64,000 nucleotides of DNA from Bacillus kwashiorkori. GTDB taxonomy: Bacteria; Bacillota; Bacilli; Bacillales; Caldibacillaceae. The notes under the pieces are model-generated. The model was not told the origin of the DNA. It saw only the letters and a list, made by a program, of their open reading frames with translations, and searched no databases. This document shows positions 34,079-42,162 of this stretch, in pieces. The DNA is taken from positions 62,001 through 126,000 of the forward strand of contig NZ_CTDX01000015.1 of the NCBI RefSeq assembly GCF_001375515.1. Reading direction: 5' to 3'. Numbering within the stretch: the stretch's first letter is position 1; every line of letters begins with the position of its first letter. The translations under genes and the position numbers were made by a program.

Positions 34079-34740
34079 TTGGAAGACTGGGCATATTAAG
34101 CCCTTTTTTGTATTTTTTTTAACAAAAACACTTCATTACCACAATATCATTGTTCTTAAATATCCACTTACTTTTAAAAAAGATTAGTTCATTTAGTCAA
34201 AGACTACTATTCAAACAATGAATATTAACGTATTCACCCCCCGCATTTATAAGACCACAGAAAAATTAGCTCATCTAATGTGAACTAAATCGCATTCTAA
34301 TTATTAAATCTAGATTACACTTAAGTTTAAGTGAATACTCGAAAAAAGCACAATGTCATTCGTTATCGCTTTCGGCATAATCCGCATGAATTTTCATTAC
34401 TATTCAAAACATTTACAAAAAAAACGAATGCCAAACTATTTAGTTAACCTATTTACATCTTTATTTTAAATAATTTTTAATATTCACCTTGTGTTAATGT
34501 TGTTAATGGTATATAATAAATTATGTGATAAACATCACAAACTTATTTAAAATCAAAAATGTTTTACAAGAAATCTTTAGGGTAGCCTAAAAAATGAAGG
34601 TCACATGTATCAAAAACATCGTGTGAACTTGGGATCACAGAATTTTCAACACTACATAACAGAAATTAACGTTCGTCTCTTTCCCTGTTCCCAAAGCATG
34701 AATTTACCTTATACATATTATTGGAAAGGAGCAATAAAAA
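34079..34740. other. Intergenic region with terminator and regulatory palindromes
   Basis: About 660 bases without a gene. GGGC (34089-34092) and GCCC (34100-34103) followed by T6 end the coiled-coil gene. CACTTAA-GT-TTAAGTG (34318-34333) is a clean palindrome of unknown use. The CRP/FNR-like box at 34524 and a roughly 200-base leader before the FMN-reductase gene follow. Confidence 0.6.
34489..34539 (+). promoter_or_regulatory. Promoter with CRP/FNR-type palindrome for the FMN-reductase genes
   Basis: TTGTGT (34489-34494), an 18-base spacer and TATAAT (34513-34518) make a plausible sigma-A promoter. TGTGA-TAAACA-TCACA at 34524-34539 is a perfect match to the Gram-positive FNR/CRP palindrome TGTGA-N6-TCACA and shares the core TGAT-N4-ATCA with the boxes at 1934 and 3938. 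It covers the expected start site, so with this promoter it would repress. As an activator it would need a weaker promoter near 34561. The leader to the ATG is about 200 bases long. Confidence 0.6.
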
Positions 34741-35346
34741 ATGAAGAAATTAATTGGTATTGTTGGAACGAATTCCGATAAATCAACGAATCGGATGTTG
34801 CTACAATTTATTCAAAAGCATTTTGCAGATAAAGCAAATATTGAACTTTGTGAAATAAAAGATTTACCTCCATTTAATAAGCCTGAAAATCGGGTAGCTC
34901 CAGCGGAAGTACAGCAACTTTCAGATAAAATTGTAGAAGCGGATGGTGTGATTATTAGTACCCCAGAATATAATCATTCCGTACCAGCTGCATTGAAAAG
35001 CACATTAGAATGGTTTTCTTATACTACGCAACCACTTATTGACAAACCAGTCATGATTACTGGTGCTTCTTACGGCAGACTAGGTTCATCACGGGCGCAA
35101 ACTCATTTGCGACAAATGCTCGATGTTCCAGAACTAAAAGCACGAATTATGCCAGGTTCGGAGTTTTTATTAGGTTTTTCTTTACAAGCTTTTGATGAAA
35201 GTGGCAATTTAACGAATAAAGAAAAGGTAGCAGAACTAGAAGGAATTTTTAATGAATTCCTCCGCTTTGTGGAGATTACTAATCAATTAGTTAACAACAA
35301 TCCCCAACATACAAACCGAAGCAAGTTTTCATGGGAGGAAAATTAA
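34741..35346 (+). CDS. NAD(P)H-dependent FMN reductase-like flavoprotein
   Basis: A 201-residue flavodoxin-like protein of the NADPH-dependent FMN reductase family (azoreductase/SsuE-like). The N-terminal phosphate loop is GIVGTNSDKSTNRMLL and the signature TPEYNHSVPAALKSTLEW is present, followed by GASYGRLGSSRAQTHLRQML. It is a close paralogue of the N-terminal domain encoded by the next gene, 20 bases downstream, so the two probably form a heteromeric or sequential pair. Start ATG 34741 follows GGAAAGGAG. Cytoplasmic. Electron acceptor unknown; fumarate reductase-type roles are not indicated. Confidence 0.88.
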   Translation: MKKLIGIVGTNSDKSTNRMLLQFIQKHFADKANIELCEIKDLPPFNKPENRVAPAEVQQLSDKIVEADGVIISTPEYNHSVPAALKSTLEWFSYTTQPLIDKPVMITGASYGRLGSSRAQTHLRQMLDVPELKARIMPGSEFLLGFSLQAFDESGNLTNKEKVAELEGIFNEFLRFVEITNQLVNNNPQHTNRSKFSWEEN

Positions 35347-35366
35347 ATCGTTAGGAGGATATTTCG

Positions 35367-36557
35367 ATGAAAATCGTTGGAATCGTTGGATCAAATGCTG
35401 ATTTTTCCTATAACCGTCTTTTATTAGAGTACATTGCGAAAAAGTTTAAAAAACTAGTGGAAATCGAAGTGCTAGACATTAAAGATGTACCACTGTTTAA
35501 CCAGTCAAATGACCAAACAAATAGTGAACCTATCCAATATTTAAATAAAAAGATTTTAGGAGCTGACGGGGTCATTATTGCGACACCAGAATACAATCAT
35601 ACTATTCCATCTGCTTTACAAAGCGTAATTGAATGGTTATCATTTAAAATTCATCCACTAGATGGGAAACCGGTTATGATTGTCGGGGCTTCCTATGATG
35701 TGCAAGGTTCTTCTCGCTCCCAATTACATTTACGCCAAATTTTAGATGCACCTGGAGTTAACGCAGTTGTTATGCCGGGTAACGAATTTTTATTAGGTGA
35801 AGTCCATAAAGCTTTTGATGAGGAAGGCAATTTAAAAGATGGACAAACGGTGCAATTTTTAGAAGTTTGTTTGAAAAAATTCATCCGTTTCATCAATGTT
35901 GTGAATGTCTTGAACGCACCAGAGGGCATGAAGGATTTATCAAGCACGGAAGATTTACACGCTACTGGCAAAATTGATACCACTATTGAAGGTGTCGACA
36001 TGTTAGCCGATGACTGGGTAGAGCAAGCAGCAGAAAAAACAGGTGCAGTCGAAGGGAAAACATATGTCAAACTGGACCGAGGTATTTTAACCGTAGATCA
36101 ACTTAATTATTTTCTCAATTCCATGCCAGCGGAATTAACTTATGCGGATAGCAATAACCAATTCCTATACTATAATCATAAATATGATGCGGAAGAAATG
36201 TTAGCATCGCGGCGACCAGAACAAGTAGGGAGTCCGCTCGCAAACTGCCACCCAGAAAGAGTGTATAGTGGTGTAGCTTGGGTTATTCAGCAATTACGTA
36301 CTGGCAAACAAGAGGTAGTACGAACTCATGTGCCTACGCACGGACCAGATAAGTTCGTTGTTCACAGTTATCAAGCAATTCGTGATAAAGAGGGAAATTA
36401 TCTCGGAATAAATGAATATGTACAAGATATTAAACCAATTATTGACTGGTACTTAGAACAGACAGGTCAACAATTAGTTGGTGGTGGCGTCGATGCCGTC
36501 TCTGGTGCAACATCTAAGGTGGACACCGTATCTGGGGCCACGGTAAAAGATAATTAA
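35367..36557 (+). CDS. FMN reductase-PAS fusion with tandem ApbE flavinylation motifs
   Basis: A 396-residue multidomain protein. Residues 1 to about 185 are an FMN-reductase domain ([32 protein letters not shown]). After a linker (186-238), residues about 240-356 form a PAS domain of the PAS_10/DUF438 kind, with the characteristic NCHPERV (293-299) and [11 protein letters not shown]. The last 25 residues carry D376-A-V-S-G-A-T382 and D386-T-V-S-G-A-T392. Both are perfect forms of D-x-x-(S/T)-G-A-T, whose final Thr receives FMN from ApbE. No signal peptide, so the protein is cytoplasmic. The next gene is an ApbE without signal. Predicted: a redox enzyme or sensor with up to two covalent FMN groups plus one bound FMN. 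A terminator follows at 36567. Confidence 0.85.
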   Translation: MKIVGIVGSNADFSYNRLLLEYIAKKFKKLVEIEVLDIKDVPLFNQSNDQTNSEPIQYLNKKILGADGVIIATPEYNHTIPSALQSVIEWLSFKIHPLDGKPVMIVGASYDVQGSSRSQLHLRQILDAPGVNAVVMPGNEFLLGEVHKAFDEEGNLKDGQTVQFLEVCLKKFIRFINVVNVLNAPEGMKDLSSTEDLHATGKIDTTIEGVDMLADDWVEQAAEKTGAVEGKTYVKLDRGILTVDQLNYFLNSMPAELTYADSNNQFLYYNHKYDAEEMLASRRPEQVGSPLANCHPERVYSGVAWVIQQLRTGKQEVVRTHVPTHGPDKFVVHSYQAIRDKEGNYLGINEYVQDIKPIIDWYLEQTGQQLVGGGVDAVSGATSKVDTVSGATVKDN

Positions 36558-36566
36558 GGAATTATG

Positions 36567-36592
36567 AAAAGAGGTCGGCCTGGCCTCTTTTT
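36567..36592 (+). terminator. Intrinsic terminator between the reductase and apbE genes
   Basis: AAAAGAGG (36567-36574) pairs with CCTCTTTT (36584-36591) around a 9-base loop. The apbE gene downstream therefore probably has its own promoter or depends on read-through. Confidence 0.75.
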
Positions 36593-36846
36593 CGTCTTTG
36601 CAATAGGTTTTGCTCATTTGGTACGATATTGCTTGAAAAAGTTCTATATCCAAATTATTCATCAAAACGATAAATGACAAAAAATGATGATCCACAAGTA
36701 ACTATGGTTGAGAATTTTTTTAGCAAACAGTCAATTGTTTTCGCTTGCAACTATGTATAACAACTACTTTTTCATAGAACAGTCTGATACCATTGATCAA
36801 TTTTCAAAAGTTATCTGGCTCTGGACGAAAGGGTGATACATTCACA

Positions 36847-37782
36847 ATGCAAAGTCGTGAAGTTCATATGATGGGAACGATTATTCAATTATCGGTTCAA
36901 CATAAATATGCCCGTTTTGTTTTAGAAGAACTTATTTTACGCTTGAAGGAATACGAACAACGGTTTAGTGCCCATGATCCTCAATCAGAATTAATGCAAG
37001 TGAATCGTAATGCAGGGATTCAACCGATAGCGGTACATCCTCAATTATACGAATTAATTAAACTTGGTAAAATACATAGCACTGCATCAAGTAGTATGTT
37101 AAATATTACGATCGGTCCTTTAGTAAAAGCATGGCGGATTGGGTTTCATGATGCCCAAGTTCCAACATCCCAACAGATTCAATCGTTATTGAGTAAAACA
37201 AATGCCAATGATATCATTCTAGATGATAAAAATCAAACCGTTTTTTTAAAACATCGTGGAATGTTTATCGATTTAGGGGCGCTCGCAAAAGGATTTATTG
37301 CGGATCTTCTAATTGATGACTCACAATCAATGGGTGCCGAAGCGGGACTTATAAATTTGGGCGGAAATGTGATGACATATGGGAAGTCTCCCAATCATAA
37401 AGATGGATATTGGCGAATTGGAATTCAACACCCATTCCGACCCCGTGGTAAAAATATAGCGATTTTGCGGGCACTCCACCAGTCTATTGTTACATCAGGA
37501 ATTTATGAAAGAAAATTTACGTATAACAATGAAACTTATCATCATATTTTAGACCCTGCTACTGGATATCCAGTGAAATCGGAAATTGCTGGATTAACGA
37601 TCGTATCAAAAAAATCGGTAGACGGTGAGATATGGACGACCCGTCTATTTGGCCAACAACCACGGATGATCATTGATACATTAAACCAACTAGAAGACAT
37701 CGCCGGAATTGTTGTCACGACAACTGGAGAGCTTTATTATTCGGAGTCTTTGAAACCATATTTACTTGAGACATCCATATGA
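36847..37782 (+). CDS. apbE: FAD:protein FMN transferase, predicted cytoplasmic
   Basis: ApbE transfers FMN from FAD to a Thr/Ser in D-x-x-(S/T)-G-A-T sequences. ATG 36847 (MQSREVHMMGTIIQ), with AAAGGG about 12 bases upstream, fits the family start; TTG 36793 is possible but has no site. Neither form has a signal peptide or lipobox. Family blocks are MGTI, NITIGPLVKAWRIG, DLGALAKGFIAD, INLGGNV, TSGIYER, HHILDPATGYPV and a Mg-site block SVDGEIWTTRLFG, which is unusual (commonly D-A-L-S-T-A). The catalytic Asp and Thr positions seem kept. The substrate is very likely the tagged reductase encoded upstream. Confidence 0.9.
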   Translation: MQSREVHMMGTIIQLSVQHKYARFVLEELILRLKEYEQRFSAHDPQSELMQVNRNAGIQPIAVHPQLYELIKLGKIHSTASSSMLNITIGPLVKAWRIGFHDAQVPTSQQIQSLLSKTNANDIILDDKNQTVFLKHRGMFIDLGALAKGFIADLLIDDSQSMGAEAGLINLGGNVMTYGKSPNHKDGYWRIGIQHPFRPRGKNIAILRALHQSIVTSGIYERKFTYNNETYHHILDPATGYPVKSEIAGLTIVSKKSVDGEIWTTRLFGQQPRMIIDTLNQLEDIAGIVVTTTGELYYSESLKPYLLETSI

Positions 37783-37818
37783 TTTATTGATTTTTATTCA
37801 GCAGAAAATCACCAGATA

Positions 37819-37866
37819 GAAAACGATAAAAAAGTCGCCATATTCAGCGACTATTTTATCGTTTTC
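37819..37866. terminator. Bidirectional terminator between apbE and a convergent gene
   Basis: GAAAACGATAAA-AA-AGTCGC and GCGACT-ATTTTATCGTTTTC form an almost perfect stem of about 19 pairs around an 8-base loop, with A/T tracts on both sides. It suits convergent genes. Confidence 0.9.
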
Positions 37867-37877
37867 TCGATCTTTCA

Positions 37878-38513
37878 TCATTGATTATAATCATTGTCCC
37901 TTAGATGCGGTTCGGTAGGTTTTAGAGCAAATAAAAGTAAAATAATAAAAACAGCAAGGTTACCAATGAGCGATACACGAAACCCAGGAAAAATAATCGG
38001 AATGAAAAAAGGATATAAAAGAAATGCACCAATTGACGCTATTAAATGATTCGTAATTTGATCTACCCTTTCATCTAAACTATATCTTCGACTACGGTAT
38101 CGGTAAAGTACTACGAGCTTGAGTGAAAACTTGTTAAGTAAATCCGGCAGTCTAGTTCTTCTGAAATAAATAATAGTAATATAAAACATGATTACATAAA
38201 TTACTCCGTAAGAACAAGCGAATATTAGTAGAGCCGAATCCTCAAAGTCGAAAGGGTTTAATGGTTTTCCAGCAACATAGAAGTGAGATTTACCTAAAAA
38301 GAAGGGATGGGTATAAATTGCAATGCCTGCTAGCACACTATTAAAAACAATAAATAGTAAGAATAGTAGTATCTTCAAAACATGGATAAACAATACTCCT
38401 GTAATTCGGAATATTGTTGTTAGTATTTTTGAACGGCTTATAATGGTTGCAATCACTGCAAAGATAATGAATACGATAAAAAATATGCCATAATTAATAA
38501 ATAGCTCACCCAA
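37878..38513 (-). CDS. Hypothetical membrane protein
   Basis: A 211-residue protein with about five helices and a basic cytoplasmic loop (RYRSRRYSLDERVDQI). TTG 38513 is taken as start because GGGGGAG lies six bases before it; the longer frame starts ahead of this site. No motif of a known family. Monocistronic, convergent with apbE. Confidence 0.6.
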   Translation of the reverse strand: MGELFINYGIFFIVFIIFAVIATIISRSKILTTIFRITGVLFIHVLKILLFLLFIVFNSVLAGIAIYTHPFFLGKSHFYVAGKPLNPFDFEDSALLIFACSYGVIYVIMFYITIIYFRRTRLPDLLNKFSLKLVVLYRYRSRRYSLDERVDQITNHLIASIGAFLLYPFFIPIIFPGFRVSLIGNLAVFIILLLFALKPTEPHLRDNDYNQ

Positions 38514-38619
38514 ACAAAACTCCCCCTTATCCCTTTGCATCAACTATACGTTTGAAGGGGGAGTTTGATTCACCATTATTTAGGAAACTTCACTTATCCT
38601 AACATTTAAATAGTTATCT

Positions 38620-39351
38620 CTATCGTCTAATCTCAACGAAAAACGTATCCGGCCCAGTTGGTACAATGCTGCCACCTTTTGGTTCGAGGCTGGCTTTTAT
38701 TTCGATAAAGTTTTGAACATCCATACCTTGAATGAACATTCTTGATGAGCCGTTAATGGTTGGAATAATTGCCCCAAGGACTTCATTGTCTTGAAAAATA
38801 ATCCATAATTGGTAGTCGTAATTATTCATCTCAACTAAGCCATCCACTTCAAGCAACAGCTCTCTTGTTGCATCGTTAATCCAAATATTCCCTTGTAACG
38901 GCGGATCAGATTGCATAGAATGTTGGACTGGAATAATGTGCAACTGTTCCGTGTTCGGTTTTTTTAGAAAATTAGTAGCTTGAATTTCGTCATTATGTGT
39001 AATCAATAATTTTCGGTCGGAATCTTTCAAATCATTGAGGAAAACAAAGGCGATAATAAAAAAACAAACTACGACTGCCACACTTAATTGCCAAACTCCC
39101 CTAATTGAGAATTGCCACTTACGATTCTGCCTCTTTTCAACCGATTGCCAAATTTGTTCTCTTAATTCGTCATTAAGATACCCATCGCCCTTCCCTTCGA
39201 CATTTAACACCTGCTGCCATTCTCGCCATTTTTCTTGACATGTCTTACAGTCTTGTAAATGTTCTTGTACTTTATGAGAGTCAAACTTTGGTAAGTTCCC
39301 TAATGAATAATCAATCAACTGTTCATCTGTTAAGTGCCGAAATGTTGTCAT
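38620..39351 (-). CDS. Anti-sigma factor (zinc-finger ZAS plus RskA-type domain)
   Basis: A 243-residue membrane protein. The N-terminal domain binds the sigma factor and contains HLTDEQLIDYSLG and H-x3-C-x2-C (HLQDCKTC), the ZAS motif. One helix (VAVVVCFFIIAFVF, about residues 88-107) crosses the membrane. The outside part is an anti-sigma-K/RskA domain with the NYDYQLWIIFQDNEVLGAI block. The ATG overlaps the stop of the sigma gene (39348-39351), as expected for a coupled pair. It should hold the sigma factor inactive until an envelope signal is received. Confidence 0.9.
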   Translation of the reverse strand: MTTFRHLTDEQLIDYSLGNLPKFDSHKVQEHLQDCKTCQEKWREWQQVLNVEGKGDGYLNDELREQIWQSVEKRQNRKWQFSIRGVWQLSVAVVVCFFIIAFVFLNDLKDSDRKLLITHNDEIQATNFLKKPNTEQLHIIPVQHSMQSDPPLQGNIWINDATRELLLEVDGLVEMNNYDYQLWIIFQDNEVLGAIIPTINGSSRMFIQGMDVQNFIEIKASLEPKGGSIVPTGPDTFFVEIRR

Positions 39352-39923
39352 TTGCTTTCACTCCTATCCGCCTTTACCCAATGAAGTAACGTTTTTTGTT
39401 TGCGTAAATTATTTAACCCGTAACGGATGAGTGATTTTACCGAGCCGAGCGGTCTATGCATCCTACCAGCAATTTCTTTATGTGTCTCCCCGTTGAAATA
39501 GGCTCGAATAATTGCTTCTCGCTGGTCAAAGGGAATAGCATTTAATGCATCTATCAATATGTAGTTTTGTAGTTCAGAGAAAAATTGCACATCGGCACCT
39601 TTTTCTTTTTGTTTTAATAGTAATTCTAAGCGATTCACTAATAGTGGTTTCTTTTTTCGCAGTCGATCAATGGAGCGGCTTTTTGTTTTCACGGCAAGCC
39701 ATGCTTTGACACTACCTTTTTTCGAATCATATTGTTTATATTTTTGGAAAACCTCCAAAAATACATCTTGGGCAATATCCTCCGCCTCAGTTTCATTTTG
39801 AACGATATGAAGGGCAATTTGATATACGAATGAAATGTGTTTTTCGTAAAAAGTATCGAAAGCTTGCCGTGAACCGTGGGCAATTTCATCTAAAAGACGA
39901 ATACTTTCCTGATTGTCATCCAT
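39348..39923 (-). CDS. ECF-type RNA polymerase sigma factor
   Basis: A 191-residue sigma-70 family group IV protein. ATG 39923 follows AGGAGG by 7 bases. Region 2 includes FYEKHISFVYQIALHIVQNETEAEDIAQDVFLEVF with the typical AEDIxQDVF, and region 4 has LNAIPFDQREAIIRAYFNGETHKEIAGRMHRPLGSVKSLIRYGLNNLR. It is the first gene of the sigma/anti-sigma operon. The regulon may include the divergent NEW3/ABC operon, but no matching -35/-10 pair was confidently found. Confidence 0.93.
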   Translation of the reverse strand: MDDNQESIRLLDEIAHGSRQAFDTFYEKHISFVYQIALHIVQNETEAEDIAQDVFLEVFQKYKQYDSKKGSVKAWLAVKTKSRSIDRLRKKKPLLVNRLELLLKQKEKGADVQFFSELQNYILIDALNAIPFDQREAIIRAYFNGETHKEIAGRMHRPLGSVKSLIRYGLNNLRKQKTLLHWVKADRSESK

Positions 39924-40045
39924 CACAATTCCTCCTAATCACCCTTTTCACTATAAATTTTATTACATTTTTCTAAAAAAACAAATCCAAAACAAAGCAG
40001 CCTCCGTATCAAAAATGAGAACAAAAAATGAAGGAGGAACAAATC

Positions 40046-41203
40046 ATGCTAAAAAGAAAACTTTTCACTATCTTTGTAAGTACCATTTTATTAGCTGCCT
40101 TCGTTCCGGTTCACTACGTTTATGCACTGGAAGGTATTACATTATTCACTCCTCACACCGGTGTCACGGCAAGTCCTGGGGAGACGATCCATTACAATGT
40201 TGATATTATTAATGAAGGTTCAGCGATTCAAAGTATGTCCTTTATGATGGAGGATTTGCCAAAAGGATGGAAATACAAAATTACATCTGATGGATCAGAA
40301 ATTCGTCAGCTATCTGTAAAAGGAAACAGTGAAGCATCGATTTCAGCAGATATTACCGTCCCGTTGGATGCAAAAAAAGGAGACTACTCATTTAAAATGG
40401 TTGCTAAAGGAGATGGCAATTCATCTTCCGTAACATTGTCTGTATCAGTTACAAAACAAGGATCCATTGAAACAGAATTGACGAGTAATCAAACAAACTT
40501 AGAAGGTCATGCTGATTCTACTTTTACTTATACTGTTAGCCTAAATAATAAAACTACCGAAACACAAAATTATGCGTTAAGTAGTAAAGTGGAAGATGGT
40601 TGGAGTGTCCGCTTCTTATCTGAAGGGAATTCCGTCACATCTATATCATTAGAACCTAATACTTCAAAGGAGTTAACTGTAGAGGTAAAGCCACCACAAA
40701 ACGTGAAAGAGGGAACTTATAATATTCCTATAACAGCTGCAACAGCTAATTCTAATTCAGATTTAACGTTAGAAGCAGTTGTGACAGGTTCCTTTGGTAT
40801 CGAAATTGGCACACCATCTGGAGTATTAAGTGATGAAATAACAGCAGGAAAGGAGAAAACAATTGAATTAGAAGTAAAAAATACGGGAACTGCTCCGTTA
40901 AAAGATATTACCCTCTCTGCCAATACTCCTTCCAGTTGGGAGGTAACATTTAATAGTGAAGAAATAGCGGAACTGGCGGCAGGTAAAACCAAAAAAGTAA
41001 AAGCAACGATCACAGCTCCCGATGAGGCAATTACTGGGGATTATGTTGTTACTTTTAAAGCGACAACCGCAGAAGTTTCAGCAGATGCAACGTTTCGAAT
41101 GTCCGTTGAAACGTCTACTGTTTGGGGCTTAATTGCCGTTTTCATCATCATAGCTGTTGTGGTAGGTCTTTACTTGATTACGAGAAAATTTGGGAGGAGA
41201 TAA
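40046..41203 (+). CDS. Exported NEW3-domain membrane-anchored protein
   Basis: A 385-residue protein. ATG 40046 follows AAGGAGG; the track of an earlier ATG overlaps that site. A signal peptide (MLKRKLFTIFVSTILLAAFVPVHYVYA) is followed by three similar beta-sandwich modules of the NEW3/CARDB kind, each with a GD(Y)xxx(F/I)(K/T) strand and an LxPGxxxxxxxxI-like element. A C-terminal helix (VWGLIAVFIIIAVVVGLYLI) and basic tail anchor it. It probably displays extracytoplasmic binding modules for the adjacent ABC transporter. The next gene starts 2 bases after its stop. Confidence 0.85.
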   Translation: MLKRKLFTIFVSTILLAAFVPVHYVYALEGITLFTPHTGVTASPGETIHYNVDIINEGSAIQSMSFMMEDLPKGWKYKITSDGSEIRQLSVKGNSEASISADITVPLDAKKGDYSFKMVAKGDGNSSSVTLSVSVTKQGSIETELTSNQTNLEGHADSTFTYTVSLNNKTTETQNYALSSKVEDGWSVRFLSEGNSVTSISLEPNTSKELTVEVKPPQNVKEGTYNIPITAATANSNSDLTLEAVVTGSFGIEIGTPSGVLSDEITAGKEKTIELEVKNTGTAPLKDITLSANTPSSWEVTFNSEEIAELAAGKTKKVKATITAPDEAITGDYVVTFKATTAEVSADATFRMSVETSTVWGLIAVFIIIAVVVGLYLITRKFGRR

Positions 41204-41205
41204 AC

Positions 41206-42162
41206 GTGAATGAAGCAATTATTGAGCTAAAAGAGGTGACGAAGCAATATGATAACCACCTTGCTGTCAACGACTTATCTCTTTCCATAAATAAAGGTGA
41301 AATATTTGGTTTACTCGGTCCGAATGGGGCCGGAAAGACAACGACCATTTTAATGATGCTCGGATTAAGTGAACCAACATCTGGCACTGTTTTAGTTTCC
41401 AGTATTAACTCGACAACAAACCCTATTGAAGTAAAAAAGAAAGTTGGTTATTTGCCTGATAATGTTGGATTTTATACAAATATGACTGGCTTAGAAAACT
41501 TACTCTTTACCGCGGGGCTTAACGGCATTTCAAAAAAACTGGCAGAAGAACGGGCGAAATTGTTATTAGAGAAAGTCGGTTTAACTTATGCCGCACATAA
41601 AAAAACGGGAACTTATTCGCGAGGGATGAAACAGCGACTTGGCCTAGCGGATGTGTTAATGAAAAATCCAGAGATAATTATATTAGACGAACCGACACTA
41701 GGGATTGACCCAGAAGGTGTAAGGGATTTTTTGCAACTGATCCGTGAGTTAAATGAAAAGGATGATATTACGGTACTATTAAGTTCACACCATCTCCATC
41801 AAGTGCAACAAATATGTGATCGAGTAGGAATTTTTGTTAACGGGAAATTGTTAGCACAAGGAAATATTCAACAGTTGAGTAAAGAATTATTCGCCTCAGA
41901 ATCAATCGTAACAGAGGTAATCGCGAAACCTTTAAGTGAAGAGTTGGTAAAAAGTCTGCAAAACATGACTGGAGTTCAGCGGATTGAAATGGTAAGTGAT
42001 GATCAAGTAATAATTCATAGTGAGGAAGATATTTCCGGACAAGTTAGTCGCCTAATTATCCAATCTGGTAGTGAACTTTATCAGTTATATCGGAAAAACT
42101 TCGGATTGGACGAAATTTATCATCGTTATTTTGAAGGGCGTGAAGTAAATGAAGCTCGCTAA
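41206..42162 (+). CDS. ABC transporter ATP-binding protein
   Basis: A 318-residue ABC-2-type ATPase. GTG 41206 with GGGAGGAG is the natural start; an earlier ATG lies in the previous gene. Walker A is GPNGAGKTT, the signature YSRGMKQRLGLADVL, Walker B IIILDEPTLGIDP and the switch His is in SSHHLHQ. A C-terminal domain of about 90 residues is typical of drug- or lantibiotic-type exporters. Its last 14 bases overlap the permease gene. Confidence 0.92.
   Translation: MNEAIIELKEVTKQYDNHLAVNDLSLSINKGEIFGLLGPNGAGKTTTILMMLGLSEPTSGTVLVSSINSTTNPIEVKKKVGYLPDNVGFYTNMTGLENLLFTAGLNGISKKLAEERAKLLLEKVGLTYAAHKKTGTYSRGMKQRLGLADVLMKNPEIIILDEPTLGIDPEGVRDFLQLIRELNEKDDITVLLSSHHLHQVQQICDRVGIFVNGKLLAQGNIQQLSKELFASESIVTEVIAKPLSEELVKSLQNMTGVQRIEMVSDDQVIIHSEEDISGQVSRLIIQSGSELYQLYRKNFGLDEIYHRYFEGREVNEAR

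Noticed and set aside
34622-34639. Second CRP/FNR box TGTGA...TCACA in the reductase leader
   Set aside because: Spacer is 8 instead of 6 bases; kept only as a side note.
34570-34740. FMN riboswitch in the leader of the flavin reductase operon
   Set aside because: None of the conserved FMN-riboswitch blocks (for example GGGGCAGGGTGAAATTCCC-type sequence) is present.
36790-36800. TTGATCAA near the apbE start as an FNR-type box
   Set aside because: No four-base spacer between the half-sites.
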